From: an uncultured Clostridia bacterium
GTDB taxonomy: Bacteria > Bacillota > Clostridia > HGM11514
Reading direction: 5' to 3'
DNA: 12,670 nt
NCBI GenBank assembly: GCA_934489915.1
Contig: CAKSSZ010000028.1
Coordinates: forward strand, 1-12,670
In this document: positions 6,122 to 12,670 of the stretch, one piece after another
How the letters are laid out: every line of letters starts with the position of its first letter
Position numbering within the stretch: the stretch's first letter is position 1
Made by a program: the position numbers and the translations under genes
Notes under the pieces: model-generated
Told to the model about the DNA's origin: nothing
Seen by the model: only the letters and a program-made list of their open reading frames with translations
Database searches by the model: none

Positions 6122-7237
6122 TTATTGGTCTTTTTCAAATTCGTTGGCACGATATAATTTTTCAATATTGTGCGCTTCTCTCAATTCGCGTTTTGTAAGA
6201 CTGCTTAGGTTTTTGATATGCCCGTCACGGATGATAAAGGCACAATCCGGACGGGTACACTCCGTGTGCAGCAAAGTTACATTATGCGTTGTTACCATTG
6301 ACTGCATATGGTCAAAGCTCTGGATAATCGTAAGAATTTTTTCAGAAAGCTCATGGTGATAATATGCATCAAATTCATCTATTACAAGAAAAGTAAGCTG
6401 ATTGAATTCTATTAACCAACAATAAAATAATGTAAGCGCCCTGGTACCGGATGATGCTATGGATTCAAATTCAACAACATGATCATTTTCAAATTTTGCT
6501 CCGATTGTAAGAGCGCCACTCATTAGCTTTAACGGTACAAGCGTGTAGTGAAGCCCCATAGTATTAATAAATACATTAAAATCCTCAAGTCTGCCACTAT
6601 TGAGAATAATCTCATTTAATCTTTCGCTGCCGAACTTATAACCAATATATTTATTGGCGTCTCTCAGGCTCCTGAAATATAGCATTCCGCTTACAAATTT
6701 CATAATCTTCGTAATCACAGAATGATCATCTTGAATTGTATTATTGTAAATATACTTTATAACGGATAATTGCTTTTGCAATCCTTGTGTTCTTAAGTTT
6801 TCAGCCCCGGGTATTTTAATAAAATTTTCTTTTTCATCTAAAAAATTGTGGACCAGCATTTCCTTTCCGTTTACTATTATTCCTTCAAATAGCAGTGTCG
6901 TTAAATTGGTTTTGCAATATGTATAGAGCACCTCGTCTTTCCCAAACTGAAAAACATAGTTAAATGTTGCATAGGTATTTTCATCATTTCCGACATAAGT
7001 ATATAAATGCTGAGGGATATCACCTTTTTCAACATCAAGCAAATGAGCAGTTATATCAACAATAGCTGTACATAAACTGGATTTCCCCGATCCGTTTTTA
7101 CCAAAAACAACAGATTTTTTAGCAATTTTATTATCAACCAAATTTTTTCGGAAGCCATAATCCCGAGTATCTGATAAGTCCCACAAAAGAGTATTTTGAA
7201 ATCCTCTGTAATTTTCAACTTGAAATTTTTTAAGCAT
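6122..7237 (-). CDS. AAA/ABC-type ATPase (AAA_15/AAA_21 class), probable defence-related ATPase
   Basis: A 371-residue soluble ATPase. The SMC/RecF-like start is MLKKFQVENYRGFQNTLLWD. Walker A is GKNGSGKS (46-53), a degenerate signature is SSGTRALTL (262-270), Walker B is FLVIDEFD (283-290), and TTHN (316-319) is a switch-His motif. The end (RPDCAFIIRDGHIKNLSSLT, then REAHNIEKLY) is typical of AAA_15-class proteins in RloA/AriA/OLD-like antiphage systems, which usually pair with a nuclease gene. No such partner follows here: the next gene downstream on this strand is DUF4417. The start is the ATG at 7237, 8 nt after AAAGGGGG. The open frame reaches back to an ATG at 7273, but that lies within the promoter. 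Function beyond ATP hydrolysis is inferred from family resemblance. Confidence 0.85.
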   Translation of the reverse strand: MLKKFQVENYRGFQNTLLWDLSDTRDYGFRKNLVDNKIAKKSVVFGKNGSGKSSLCTAIVDITAHLLDVEKGDIPQHLYTYVGNDENTYATFNYVFQFGKDEVLYTYCKTNLTTLLFEGIIVNGKEMLVHNFLDEKENFIKIPGAENLRTQGLQKQLSVIKYIYNNTIQDDHSVITKIMKFVSGMLYFRSLRDANKYIGYKFGSERLNEIILNSGRLEDFNVFINTMGLHYTLVPLKLMSGALTIGAKFENDHVVEFESIASSGTRALTLFYCWLIEFNQLTFLVIDEFDAYYHHELSEKILTIIQSFDHMQSMVTTHNVTLLHTECTRPDCAFIIRDGHIKNLSSLTKRELREAHNIEKLYRANEFEKDQ

Positions 7238-7261
7238 GTCTAAATCCCCCTTTTCATTTGT

Positions 7262-7290
7262 AATATACCACATCTTTCATAAGTTATCAA
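7262..7290 (-). promoter_or_regulatory. Strong predicted promoter of the ATPase gene
   Basis: On the minus strand TTGATA (7285-7290), a 17-nt spacer ending in TGG, then TATATT (7262-7267): a good -35, an extended -10 and ideal spacing. Transcription should start near 7255, leaving a leader of under 20 nt that holds only the RBS. This excludes the longer open frame that begins at 7273. Confidence 0.75.
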
Positions 7291-7328
7291 GTGTTTTCTG
7301 TGTTTTTTTGAAGTCGTTTCTGCAATAC

Positions 7329-7387
7329 AAAAAAATCAGCCGTATCCCATGTTTCCGATATACAGATAAAACATGAAAACGGCTGAT
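7329..7387 (-). terminator. Rho-independent terminator of the rnf operon
   Basis: On the minus strand ATCAGCCGT (from 7387 to 7379) pairs with ACGGCTGAT (7343 to 7335). An inner CATGTTT/AAACATG stem (7375-7369 with 7354-7348) extends it, and a run of T's follows (7334-7329). It lies 28 nt after the rnfB stop and separates the rnf operon from the ATPase gene. Confidence 0.85.
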
Positions 7388-7414
7388 CCCATTTCAATGA
7401 AGTAATTTTATTCT

Positions 7415-8212
7415 TTATTTTACTGCCAGCTGCCGTATGGCGCCCGTGGGACAGGCCCCCGCACAGGTGCCGCAATCGGTGCATGCGTCCAAATGTATCA
7501 CCGGCAGAGCCTGATCCATCGAAATAGCCCCCTGCGGACATTTCTTGGAGCATAATCCGCAGCCAAGGCACCCGGCCGTACATACCTGTTTGACCGCCAG
7601 CCCTTTATCCAGGGAGGAACAGGTCAGACGAATTTGTTTTTTTGCCGGCTGTAAAGAAATCAAATGGTTGGGACAAACTGAGGTACACTGCCCGCAGCCG
7701 GTGCAGATATGCGGATTCACCGCCGCAATTCCATTATGAATCGAGAGAGCGCCAAAGGGACATGCCTTAACGCAACTCCCAAACCCCATGCATCCGTACC
7801 GGCAGCCTTTGCCGCCGTTTTGCTGCACCGCTTTGGCAGCCAGGCAATCCATCACCCCTCGGTATTGTCCGATTTGTGTCGTACAGGAACAGTCTCCTCC
7901 GCACGCCACATAAGCAATTCTTTTTTCCTGAGAAACAGCATCCACCCCGCACAGCGCACCAATTTTCTCCGTATTGGTACACATGGGGCAGCCGTCAGGC
8001 GGCGCCTGTTCCGCCGCAATGGCTTCTGCCAGAGCGTCACATCCGGCATAGCCGCAGCCGCCGCAATTATTACCCGGCAGCAAAGCACGGATCTGCTCCG
8101 CTTTTTCATTCGGCTCTACATAAAACCGATCTCCCGCAAAATTCAAAAGCAGGGCAATTACCGTCCCAATCAGTCCGATTAAAATAGCAGAAGCTAAAAT
8201 CATTTCAACCAT
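7415..8212 (-). CDS. rnfB: Rnf complex subunit B, multi-cluster ferredoxin-type electron carrier
   Basis: A 265-residue subunit that takes electrons from reduced ferredoxin and passes them into the membrane part of the Rnf complex. Residues 4-26 form one membrane anchor. An N-terminal [4Fe-4S] site follows with Cys50, Cys53, Cys58 and Cys75 (NNCGGCGYAGCDALAEAI is the RnfB hallmark). Four ferredoxin-type Cys groups come next: 137/141/147/151, 170/173/176/180, 215/218/221/225 and 244/247/250/254, each ending in CP. That predicts about five clusters; clostridial RnfB proteins vary in cluster number. The start at 8212 has GGAGGG 6 nt upstream, in the 15-nt gap after rnfA. It is the last gene of the operon. 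Confidence 0.96.
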   Translation of the reverse strand: MVEMILASAILIGLIGTVIALLLNFAGDRFYVEPNEKAEQIRALLPGNNCGGCGYAGCDALAEAIAAEQAPPDGCPMCTNTEKIGALCGVDAVSQEKRIAYVACGGDCSCTTQIGQYRGVMDCLAAKAVQQNGGKGCRYGCMGFGSCVKACPFGALSIHNGIAAVNPHICTGCGQCTSVCPNHLISLQPAKKQIRLTCSSLDKGLAVKQVCTAGCLGCGLCSKKCPQGAISMDQALPVIHLDACTDCGTCAGACPTGAIRQLAVK

Positions 8213-8227
8213 GTTAATCCCTCCTCT

Positions 8228-8800
8228 TTACAGCATACCGGCAAAGCCGTAAAAAGCAATTGCCATTAGGCCGGAAGCAGCCAACGTGATCGGCATCCCT
8301 CGAAAGGGCGCAGGAATATTATGATGGGCAATCTGTTCCCGGATGCCTGCCAAAATAACAATAGCAACCGTAAAGCCAACAGCAGTACCAAACCCGTTAA
8401 TCACACTCTGAGCAAACCCGTATCCGTTCTGAACATTGGTCAGTGCTACACCCAGCACGGCACAGTTGGTCGTGATCAAAGGCAAATAAACACCCAGTGC
8501 CCGATAAAGAGCCGGCAAGGTTTTTTTCAGCACCAACTCTACAAATTGCACCAAGGCCGCAATAACCAGAATAAATGCAATGGTTTGCAAAAATGCCAGC
8601 TCTCCTTGCAGTACAAACTGATACAACAAGCTGGTACAGGCTGATGCCACAGTAATGACAAAGATGACGGCAATCCCCATACCGGCTGCTGTTTTCACCT
8701 GCTTGGAGACACCCAAAAAGGGGCAAAGCCCTAAAAACTGACTGAGTACAACATTATTCACAAATGCCGACGCCACTAAGATTAAGGCTAATGTTTTCAT
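8228..8800 (-). CDS. rnfA: Rnf complex integral membrane subunit A
   Basis: A 190-residue hydrophobic subunit with about six membrane helices, paired with RnfE to form the core that carries an intramembrane iron-sulfur cluster. Conserved cysteines are Cys26 in GLCPFLG and Cys113 in TTNCAVLG, at the places where RnfA/RnfE are known to hold that cluster. The start is ATG at 8800, not the in-frame ATG at 8827: it gives the family's usual MKTLALILVASAFVNNVVLS start, overlaps the rnfE stop as ATGA, and has GGGAGGGG upstream within rnfE. The usual family length of about 190 fits. Confidence 0.96.
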   Translation of the reverse strand: MKTLALILVASAFVNNVVLSQFLGLCPFLGVSKQVKTAAGMGIAVIFVITVASACTSLLYQFVLQGELAFLQTIAFILVIAALVQFVELVLKKTLPALYRALGVYLPLITTNCAVLGVALTNVQNGYGFAQSVINGFGTAVGFTVAIVILAGIREQIAHHNIPAPFRGMPITLAASGLMAIAFYGFAGML

Positions 8801-9456
8801 TGATGACACCCCTCCCGATTGGTACACCCGCTGCAGCCGCCGCAGGATTGTACCGGTTCCTTGCCTTTCTTGCTTCGTATTTTATTTTGCAGCGCAGTCA
8901 GCCAGCACAGTACAAAGAAAGCCCCCGGCGCTAAAATCATAATGGTAATGGGCTGCGCCGCTGCCGGAAGAATACTCATCCCAAAAATCTGCCCGGCGCC
9001 CAGTAATTCCCGAACAATACCAATACAGGTTAGTCCTACGGTAAACCCAAGCCCCATGCCCAATCCGTCAAAAAAGGAAGGGATCACTTTATTTTTAGAA
9101 GCAAATGCTTCTGCACGTCCCAAAATAATGCAATTTACCACAATCAAAGGAATATATAGCCCCAAGGAAGCATACAAAGAAGGCAAAAATCCTTCTAACA
9201 GCAGCTGCGCCATAGTAACCAGTGAAGCCACAATGACGATATAAGCCGGAATTCTCACCCGATCGGGGATCACCTTCCGGAGCAGGGAAATCACCGTATT
9301 GGAAAGCATGAGCACAGCTGTTGTGGTTAAACCCATTCCCAGGCCGTTCATTGCCGAAGTGGTCACTGCCAGAGTAGGACACATTCCCAAGGTTTGCACA
9401 AAGGTTGGATTCTCCCGAATCAAGCCGTTATAAAGACACCTTACATTCTGTTTCAT
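8797..9456 (-). CDS. rnfE: Rnf complex integral membrane subunit E with a Cys-rich tail
   Basis: A 219-residue subunit with about six membrane helices, homologous to RnfA and lying in inverted topology to it. It has GMCPTLAVTTSAMNGLGMGL near the start and VVNCIILGRAEAFAS at 107-120; Cys26 and Cys109 are the expected cluster ligands. After the last helix comes a Lys-rich stretch and then the unusual tail SCGGCSGCTNREGCHQ, with Cys205, Cys208, Cys211 and Cys217, not needed for the known fold. The gene overlaps the upstream rnfDG stop by ATGA, and GGAAGGAGGAG serves as RBS inside the end of rnfDG. It also overlaps rnfA by ATGA, so all three are probably translationally coupled. Confidence 0.95.
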   Translation of the reverse strand: MKQNVRCLYNGLIRENPTFVQTLGMCPTLAVTTSAMNGLGMGLTTTAVLMLSNTVISLLRKVIPDRVRIPAYIVIVASLVTMAQLLLEGFLPSLYASLGLYIPLIVVNCIILGRAEAFASKNKVIPSFFDGLGMGLGFTVGLTCIGIVRELLGAGQIFGMSILPAAAQPITIMILAPGAFFVLCWLTALQNKIRSKKGKEPVQSCGGCSGCTNREGCHQ

Positions 9457-11012
9457 AAAGCTCCTCCTTCCCTTTCCTGGTTGGCTGCCGACAGAGCAGC
9501 GTTCACAGCTGCTGTTACAGCACGGGAGGTAAAGGTGGCGCCGGAGATAGCGCTGATCTCTCCCTCCTGTTTACTTTCTCCCTTGACCACTTGGAGCGGC
9601 TGCTTACCCTTTCCGCGGAACTGATCCGTAAAATCAGGGTTCTTGGCATTCATCCCAAGTCCTGCAGTTTCATTTAGTGATAAGAAGGAAATCCCGGTCA
9701 CCGTCCCCTCATGGGAGACGCCCACCACCAGGCTGATATCACCGCCGTAGCCCTCGTGGGAAGTCACGCATACCACTGTACCAATGTCTTTGCCTTGTTG
9801 TTTCGCAGTGTACATTTGAGTAATGTCACACCCTTCCACCGCATCCCAAGAAGAGGAAAGTGCGTCAAACCCATCCGCTTCCGGAAAAACAGTGCGATAA
9901 GCCTCCTGCTGCCGCACCTCTGCCTGTCTGGCAATCGGCTCTTTCGTCAGCTGATAAAAATAGCCCAGAATACACCCGGAAAGGATCGTAATGACCGCCA
10001 GGATTGCTACCACTCCGGCATTCTTCCTGTGATCCGCCTTGTGAGGGGCCGCCTCCTCTTTTGTTGCCGGCGCAGCCGCTTCTTTTTGTTTTTTCTCTTT
10101 TTTCACACCAAACGCTCTGGGAACAGTCACCTTTTCAATCAGCGGCGTTACCATGTTACCGATAATAATAGCAAAGGAAACCCCCTCCGGATTTGCCCCA
10201 AAGGTGCGGAACAGAGCCGTTAAAAAGCCCAATAACAGCCCATAAAGCAGTTTCCCCCGATTGGTAATGGGACTGGTCACATAATCCGTTGCCATAAAGA
10301 ACGCCCCCAGCAGCAAGCCGCCGGAAAGGAGCTGCGCCGTCAGCCACACCGGATCAAATCCGCCGAACAAACCGGAAAATAACAGGAAAAACACCAGATA
10401 ATATATCGGAATTCTCCAGGAAATGACTCTGCGCAGCAATAAGTACGCTCCACCCAGCAGCAATGCCGCTGCGGAAACTTCCCCAATCACGCCGCCAGTG
10501 TTCCCCCAAAAGAGACTCTCTAACGAAGGAACGGTACCCGCCCGCATAGAAGCCAGGGGGGTAGCACCGGAAACACCGTCTACCGAAAAAGTATTCATCT
10601 GCGCTGCAAAAGAAATCAGCAAAAAGCATCGTGCCGCCAAAGCAGGGTTCATAAAATTCTGCCCCAAGCCGCCAAACAGCTGCTTCACCATCAAAATGGC
10701 AAACACGCACCCCAATAACGGAATCCATAAAGGTACAGTCGGCGGCATATTGAGTGCCAGCAATAGCCCTGTAAGAGCTGCCGAGCCGTCCAGCGCCGTA
10801 ATGGGCTGCTTCATTGCTTTTTGATAAAGAAATTCACAAAGCACAGAGCATGCAACGCAGGACACCATCAGCGCCGCCGCATACCAGCCAAAGCGGTATA
10901 TTGCCCAACCGGCTGCCGGCAGGAGGGCAAGCAAGACGTCATACATTAAAGAGCGGGTCGTTCTGCGATCCCGAATATGAGGGGATGCGGAAAGCCGTAA
11001 TAATTCACTCAT
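9453..11012 (-). CDS. Fused Rnf complex subunits D and G
   Basis: One 519-residue protein joining two subunits that are normally separate. Residues 1 to about 303 are RnfD: many membrane helices, NPALAARCF (122-130) and the flavin site SGATPL with Thr151, which in the family carries covalently bound FMN. Residues 304-330 are a Lys/Glu/Ala-rich linker. Residues 331-519 are RnfG: one membrane helix (331-353), TAGLGMNAK (449-457) and a second covalent FMN site, SGATFTS, with Thr493. Both flavin sites are intact, so both halves should work. Topology fits: RnfD should end on the cytoplasmic side, where RnfG begins. No ATG exists between residues 288 and 400 that would start a separate RnfG. The start at 11012 lies 2 nt after rnfC with GGGAGG upstream. 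Confidence 0.94.
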   Translation of the reverse strand: MSELLRLSASPHIRDRRTTRSLMYDVLLALLPAAGWAIYRFGWYAAALMVSCVACSVLCEFLYQKAMKQPITALDGSAALTGLLLALNMPPTVPLWIPLLGCVFAILMVKQLFGGLGQNFMNPALAARCFLLISFAAQMNTFSVDGVSGATPLASMRAGTVPSLESLFWGNTGGVIGEVSAAALLLGGAYLLLRRVISWRIPIYYLVFFLLFSGLFGGFDPVWLTAQLLSGGLLLGAFFMATDYVTSPITNRGKLLYGLLLGFLTALFRTFGANPEGVSFAIIIGNMVTPLIEKVTVPRAFGVKKEKKQKEAAAPATKEEAAPHKADHRKNAGVVAILAVITILSGCILGYFYQLTKEPIARQAEVRQQEAYRTVFPEADGFDALSSSWDAVEGCDITQMYTAKQQGKDIGTVVCVTSHEGYGGDISLVVGVSHEGTVTGISFLSLNETAGLGMNAKNPDFTDQFRGKGKQPLQVVKGESKQEGEISAISGATFTSRAVTAAVNAALSAANQEREGGAL

Positions 11013-11014
11013 GA

Positions 11015-12340
11015 TTATTTCCCTCCCTGTGCATTTTTACGCAGCTGCAGGCAGTGCGCCCGGGCTGCGGTAATCAGCTGTGTTAACGGCCGCTTTGCCG
11101 GACAAGAATAGCTGCAGCATCCGCAAGAAAAACATTCCATTCCGTAATTTTCCGCAAATGCTTCATAGTCCTGCTGTTCTGCAAAGGCAGCCAATTTTTG
11201 CGGCAAGAGTCCTTCCGGGCAATGCGCCACACATCGGCCGCACCGAATACAGGGGGTGAAAATATCCGGCACCGGATCCTTCAAAAAAGCGGTAACGGCA
11301 GTCGCATTTTTGGTCACAGGCACCTCCAAGGATGCCAGGGAATGACCCATCATCGGACCGCCTGCAATAATTTTTTCCGGTTTTTCTGCAAAGCCGCCCG
11401 CTTCCGCCACCACTTTGCCCAGACTCGTCCCCAGACGCACCTCAAAGTTGCCGGGAGACACGACTGCATCCCCTGTCACCGTAATAATACGTCGCATCAG
11501 AGGGATCGACTCACAAACCGCATAAAAAATTGCGGCAACGGTATCAATATTATGCACAATACAGCCGGCATCAATGGGGAGCATGGAAGAATTGATTTTT
11601 CTGCCGGTAGCAGTATAAATCAACATCCGCTCGGCGCCCTGAGGATACCGGGTACGGGTCGGCAGCACCTGAATTCTGTCATAGCTTGCCGACAGCCTTG
11701 CCAGCTGGTCAATTGCCAGGGGTTTGTTTTTTTCAATACAAATAATTCCCTTTGCATTGGGAAATAAAGAAAGAATCACATGCAAGCCCAGCAGCACCGT
11801 CTCCGGCCGTTCCAGCATAATGCGATAATCAGAGGTCAGGTACGGCTCACATTCTGAGCCGTTCACCAGCACATATTCCACCGCATCCGGATCCTTCACC
11901 GACAGCTTCACATGAGCCGGAAAGCAAGCGCCCCCCATGCCCACAATACCGGCTTGACTGATCGCCTGCAAAATTTCCTCTCGGTTCATCTTTTGAAATT
12001 CCCGTTTTTCACCCAAGCCCTCCTCCGGTGTGTCCAACCCGTCGTTTTCCACAATCACACAGAGAGAATGGCTGCCGTTGAGCAAAATACGCGGCTCAAT
12101 CGCTTTGACCGTTCCGGAAACCGAACTTACCACATTGGCAGAAACAAACCCTGCCGCTTTCCCGATCAGCTGCCCCATTTTGACTGTATCGCCCTTTTGT
12201 ACCACCGGTACCGCAGGCGCACCAATATGCTGGCTCATGGGAAAGACCAGCTCTTCTCCGGGTGAAATTTTTACAATCGGCTTTGCTTTTGCCAAGTCCT
12301 TTCCCTCCCAGGGATGAATCCCTCCCCGAAAAACAGACAT
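11015..12340 (-). CDS. rnfC: Rnf complex subunit C, NADH-binding and iron-sulfur subunit
   Basis: A subunit of about 441 residues at the cytoplasmic face that exchanges electrons with NAD+/NADH. The RnfC N-terminal barrel starts with SVFRGGIHPWEG. A Complex-I-51-kDa-like FMN/NADH region follows (GIVGMGGACFPAHVKL, then VLVNGSECEPYLTSD), then an SLBB-like region, and two [4Fe-4S] motifs near the C-terminus: CIRCGRCVAHCPEG and CFSCGCCSYSCPAKRPL. The start at 12340 has AAAGGA 9 nt upstream and gives the usual short run before FRGGIHP; the in-frame ATG at 12349 sits directly on the RBS and is less likely. First gene of the operon. No clear promoter is visible in the 70 bases before it, so transcription may come partly from yebC. 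Confidence 0.95.
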   Translation of the reverse strand: MSVFRGGIHPWEGKDLAKAKPIVKISPGEELVFPMSQHIGAPAVPVVQKGDTVKMGQLIGKAAGFVSANVVSSVSGTVKAIEPRILLNGSHSLCVIVENDGLDTPEEGLGEKREFQKMNREEILQAISQAGIVGMGGACFPAHVKLSVKDPDAVEYVLVNGSECEPYLTSDYRIMLERPETVLLGLHVILSLFPNAKGIICIEKNKPLAIDQLARLSASYDRIQVLPTRTRYPQGAERMLIYTATGRKINSSMLPIDAGCIVHNIDTVAAIFYAVCESIPLMRRIITVTGDAVVSPGNFEVRLGTSLGKVVAEAGGFAEKPEKIIAGGPMMGHSLASLEVPVTKNATAVTAFLKDPVPDIFTPCIRCGRCVAHCPEGLLPQKLAAFAEQQDYEAFAENYGMECFSCGCCSYSCPAKRPLTQLITAARAHCLQLRKNAQGGK

Positions 12341-12381
12341 CTTTCTCATTCCTTTCCTGGTTTTTTGCGGGAAAAGAAAAG

Positions 12382-12404
12382 CCTGCGTCTTAAAAAAACG
12401 CAGG
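12382..12404 (-). terminator. Hairpin terminator after the yebC-family gene
   Basis: CCTGCGT and ACGCAGG (7-bp stem, 9-nt loop) followed on the minus strand by CTTTTCTTTTC. It lies 9 nt after the yebC stop and about 40 nt before rnfC. The T-rich tract is interrupted, so termination may be partial and let some transcription continue into rnfC. Confidence 0.6.
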
Positions 12405-12412
12405 AATTTTTC

Positions 12413-12670
12413 CTAATCCTCCCAATTATGCCATACATTTTGTACGTCGTCATTATCTTCAAGCATTTCAATTAATTTTTCCATATGAAGCAAATCTTTT
12501 TCATCCGTCAATTTGACATAGGTCTGGGGAACCATTTCAATTTCAGCACTGACAAAGGAATAACCTTTTTGCTCCAGCGCCTCTCTCACCTGAGAAAAAT
12601 CGCCGGGGGCAGTAATTACTTCATGGCAGCCGTCTTCCGTTGAAAAATCCTCGGCGCCTGCGTCTAAGGC
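12413..12670 (-). CDS. YebC/PmpR-family transcription/translation factor, C-terminal part (cut by window edge)
   Basis: The last 85 residues of a minus-strand gene: ALDAGAEDFSTEDGCHEVIT, then APGDFSQVREALEQKGYSF, SAEIEMVPQTYVKL and the strongly conserved end LEDNDDVQNVWHNWED. Family members are about 240 residues, so about two-thirds lie outside the window. The family was long described as transcriptional regulators, and some members are now linked to translation of difficult peptide stretches; which applies here cannot be judged. Its own terminator follows, so linkage with rnf is by position only. Confidence 0.95.
   Translation of the reverse strand, partial: ALDAGAEDFSTEDGCHEVITAPGDFSQVREALEQKGYSFVSAEIEMVPQTYVKLTDEKDLLHMEKLIEMLEDNDDVQNVWHNWED

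Noticed and set aside
7287..7583. A 98-residue minus-strand frame spanning the rnf terminator
   Set aside because: It overlaps rnfB in another frame and runs through the terminator hairpin; its residues have no family-like pattern.
8228..8827. A longer RnfA starting at 8827
   Set aside because: The extra nine residues (MYQSGGVSS) overlap the end of rnfE, do not resemble the family, and the ATG at 8800 has the ATGA overlap and RBS.
9711..10223. A 170-residue plus-strand frame inside rnfDG
   Set aside because: It is a shadow on the opposite strand of a clearly coding gene, with a His/Arg-rich, low-information composition.
11198..11767. A 189-residue plus-strand frame inside rnfC
   Set aside because: It is antisense to the conserved Fe-S and flavin regions of rnfC and shows no recognisable domain or RBS.
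12413..12470. An extended -10-like CATAAT near the end of yebC as the rnf promoter
   Set aside because: The -35 match is poor, the site lies inside a coding region, and a terminator hairpin would follow the start point; support is too weak to list it.

Overview
The window looks like a low-to-mid GC Firmicute of the class Clostridia, most likely a gut-type member of the Oscillospiraceae/Eubacteriales. The evidence is an rnf operon in the clostridial order C-D-G-E-A-B, BspA-type leucine-rich-repeat surface proteins with S-layer homology domains, and strong AGGAGG-type ribosome binding sites. This is inferred from gene content only.

Layout from left to right. (1) 1-2297, minus strand: two neighbouring genes for secreted BspA-like proteins. 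The upstream one ends in three SLH domains; the downstream one is cut by the window edge. (2) 2298-2496: a divergent regulatory region with one promoter each way and a perfect 13-bp palindrome. (3) 2497-4230, plus strand: a 577-residue protein with two N-terminal XRE-type helix-turn-helix domains and a large C-terminal region I cannot assign, followed by a GC-rich hairpin. (4) 4295-5910, minus strand: an AT-rich module of a DUF4417-type protein, a small protein with a His-rich toxin-like motif, a small putative immunity protein, a frameshifted second immunity-like gene, and a broken second copy of the 3' end of the DUF4417 gene. The 51/55 match between the intact and broken DUF4417 ends suggests cassette exchange of the polymorphic-toxin kind. 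(5) 5911-6121: a short gene-free stretch packed with inverted repeats, including a perfect 18-bp pair and a hairpin terminator. (6) 6122-7237, minus strand: a single AAA/ABC-type ATPase of the kind found in defence systems, with its own strong promoter. (7) 7329-12340, minus strand: the complete rnf operon, ending in a strong terminator. It encodes the membrane ferredoxin:NAD+ oxidoreductase (Rnf complex), which couples electron transfer to Na+ or H+ pumping. RnfD and RnfG are fused into one 519-residue protein. (8) 12413-12670, minus strand: the C-terminal part of a YebC/PmpR-family protein, with its own terminator.

Rnf genes are tightly packed (ATGA overlaps, 2-nt and 15-nt gaps), so they are probably translationally coupled. 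Composition changes visibly at about 7.3 kb: the rnf/yebC side is richer in G+C, and the accessory side (ATPase, toxin module, surface proteins) is AT-rich. The rnf terminator therefore looks like the border between conserved energy-metabolism genes and a variable region.

The points most worth following are the RnfD-RnfG fusion, the DUF4417/toxin-like/immunity cassette with its duplicated 3' end and homopolymer frameshift, and the palindrome-rich stretch between the ATPase and that cassette.
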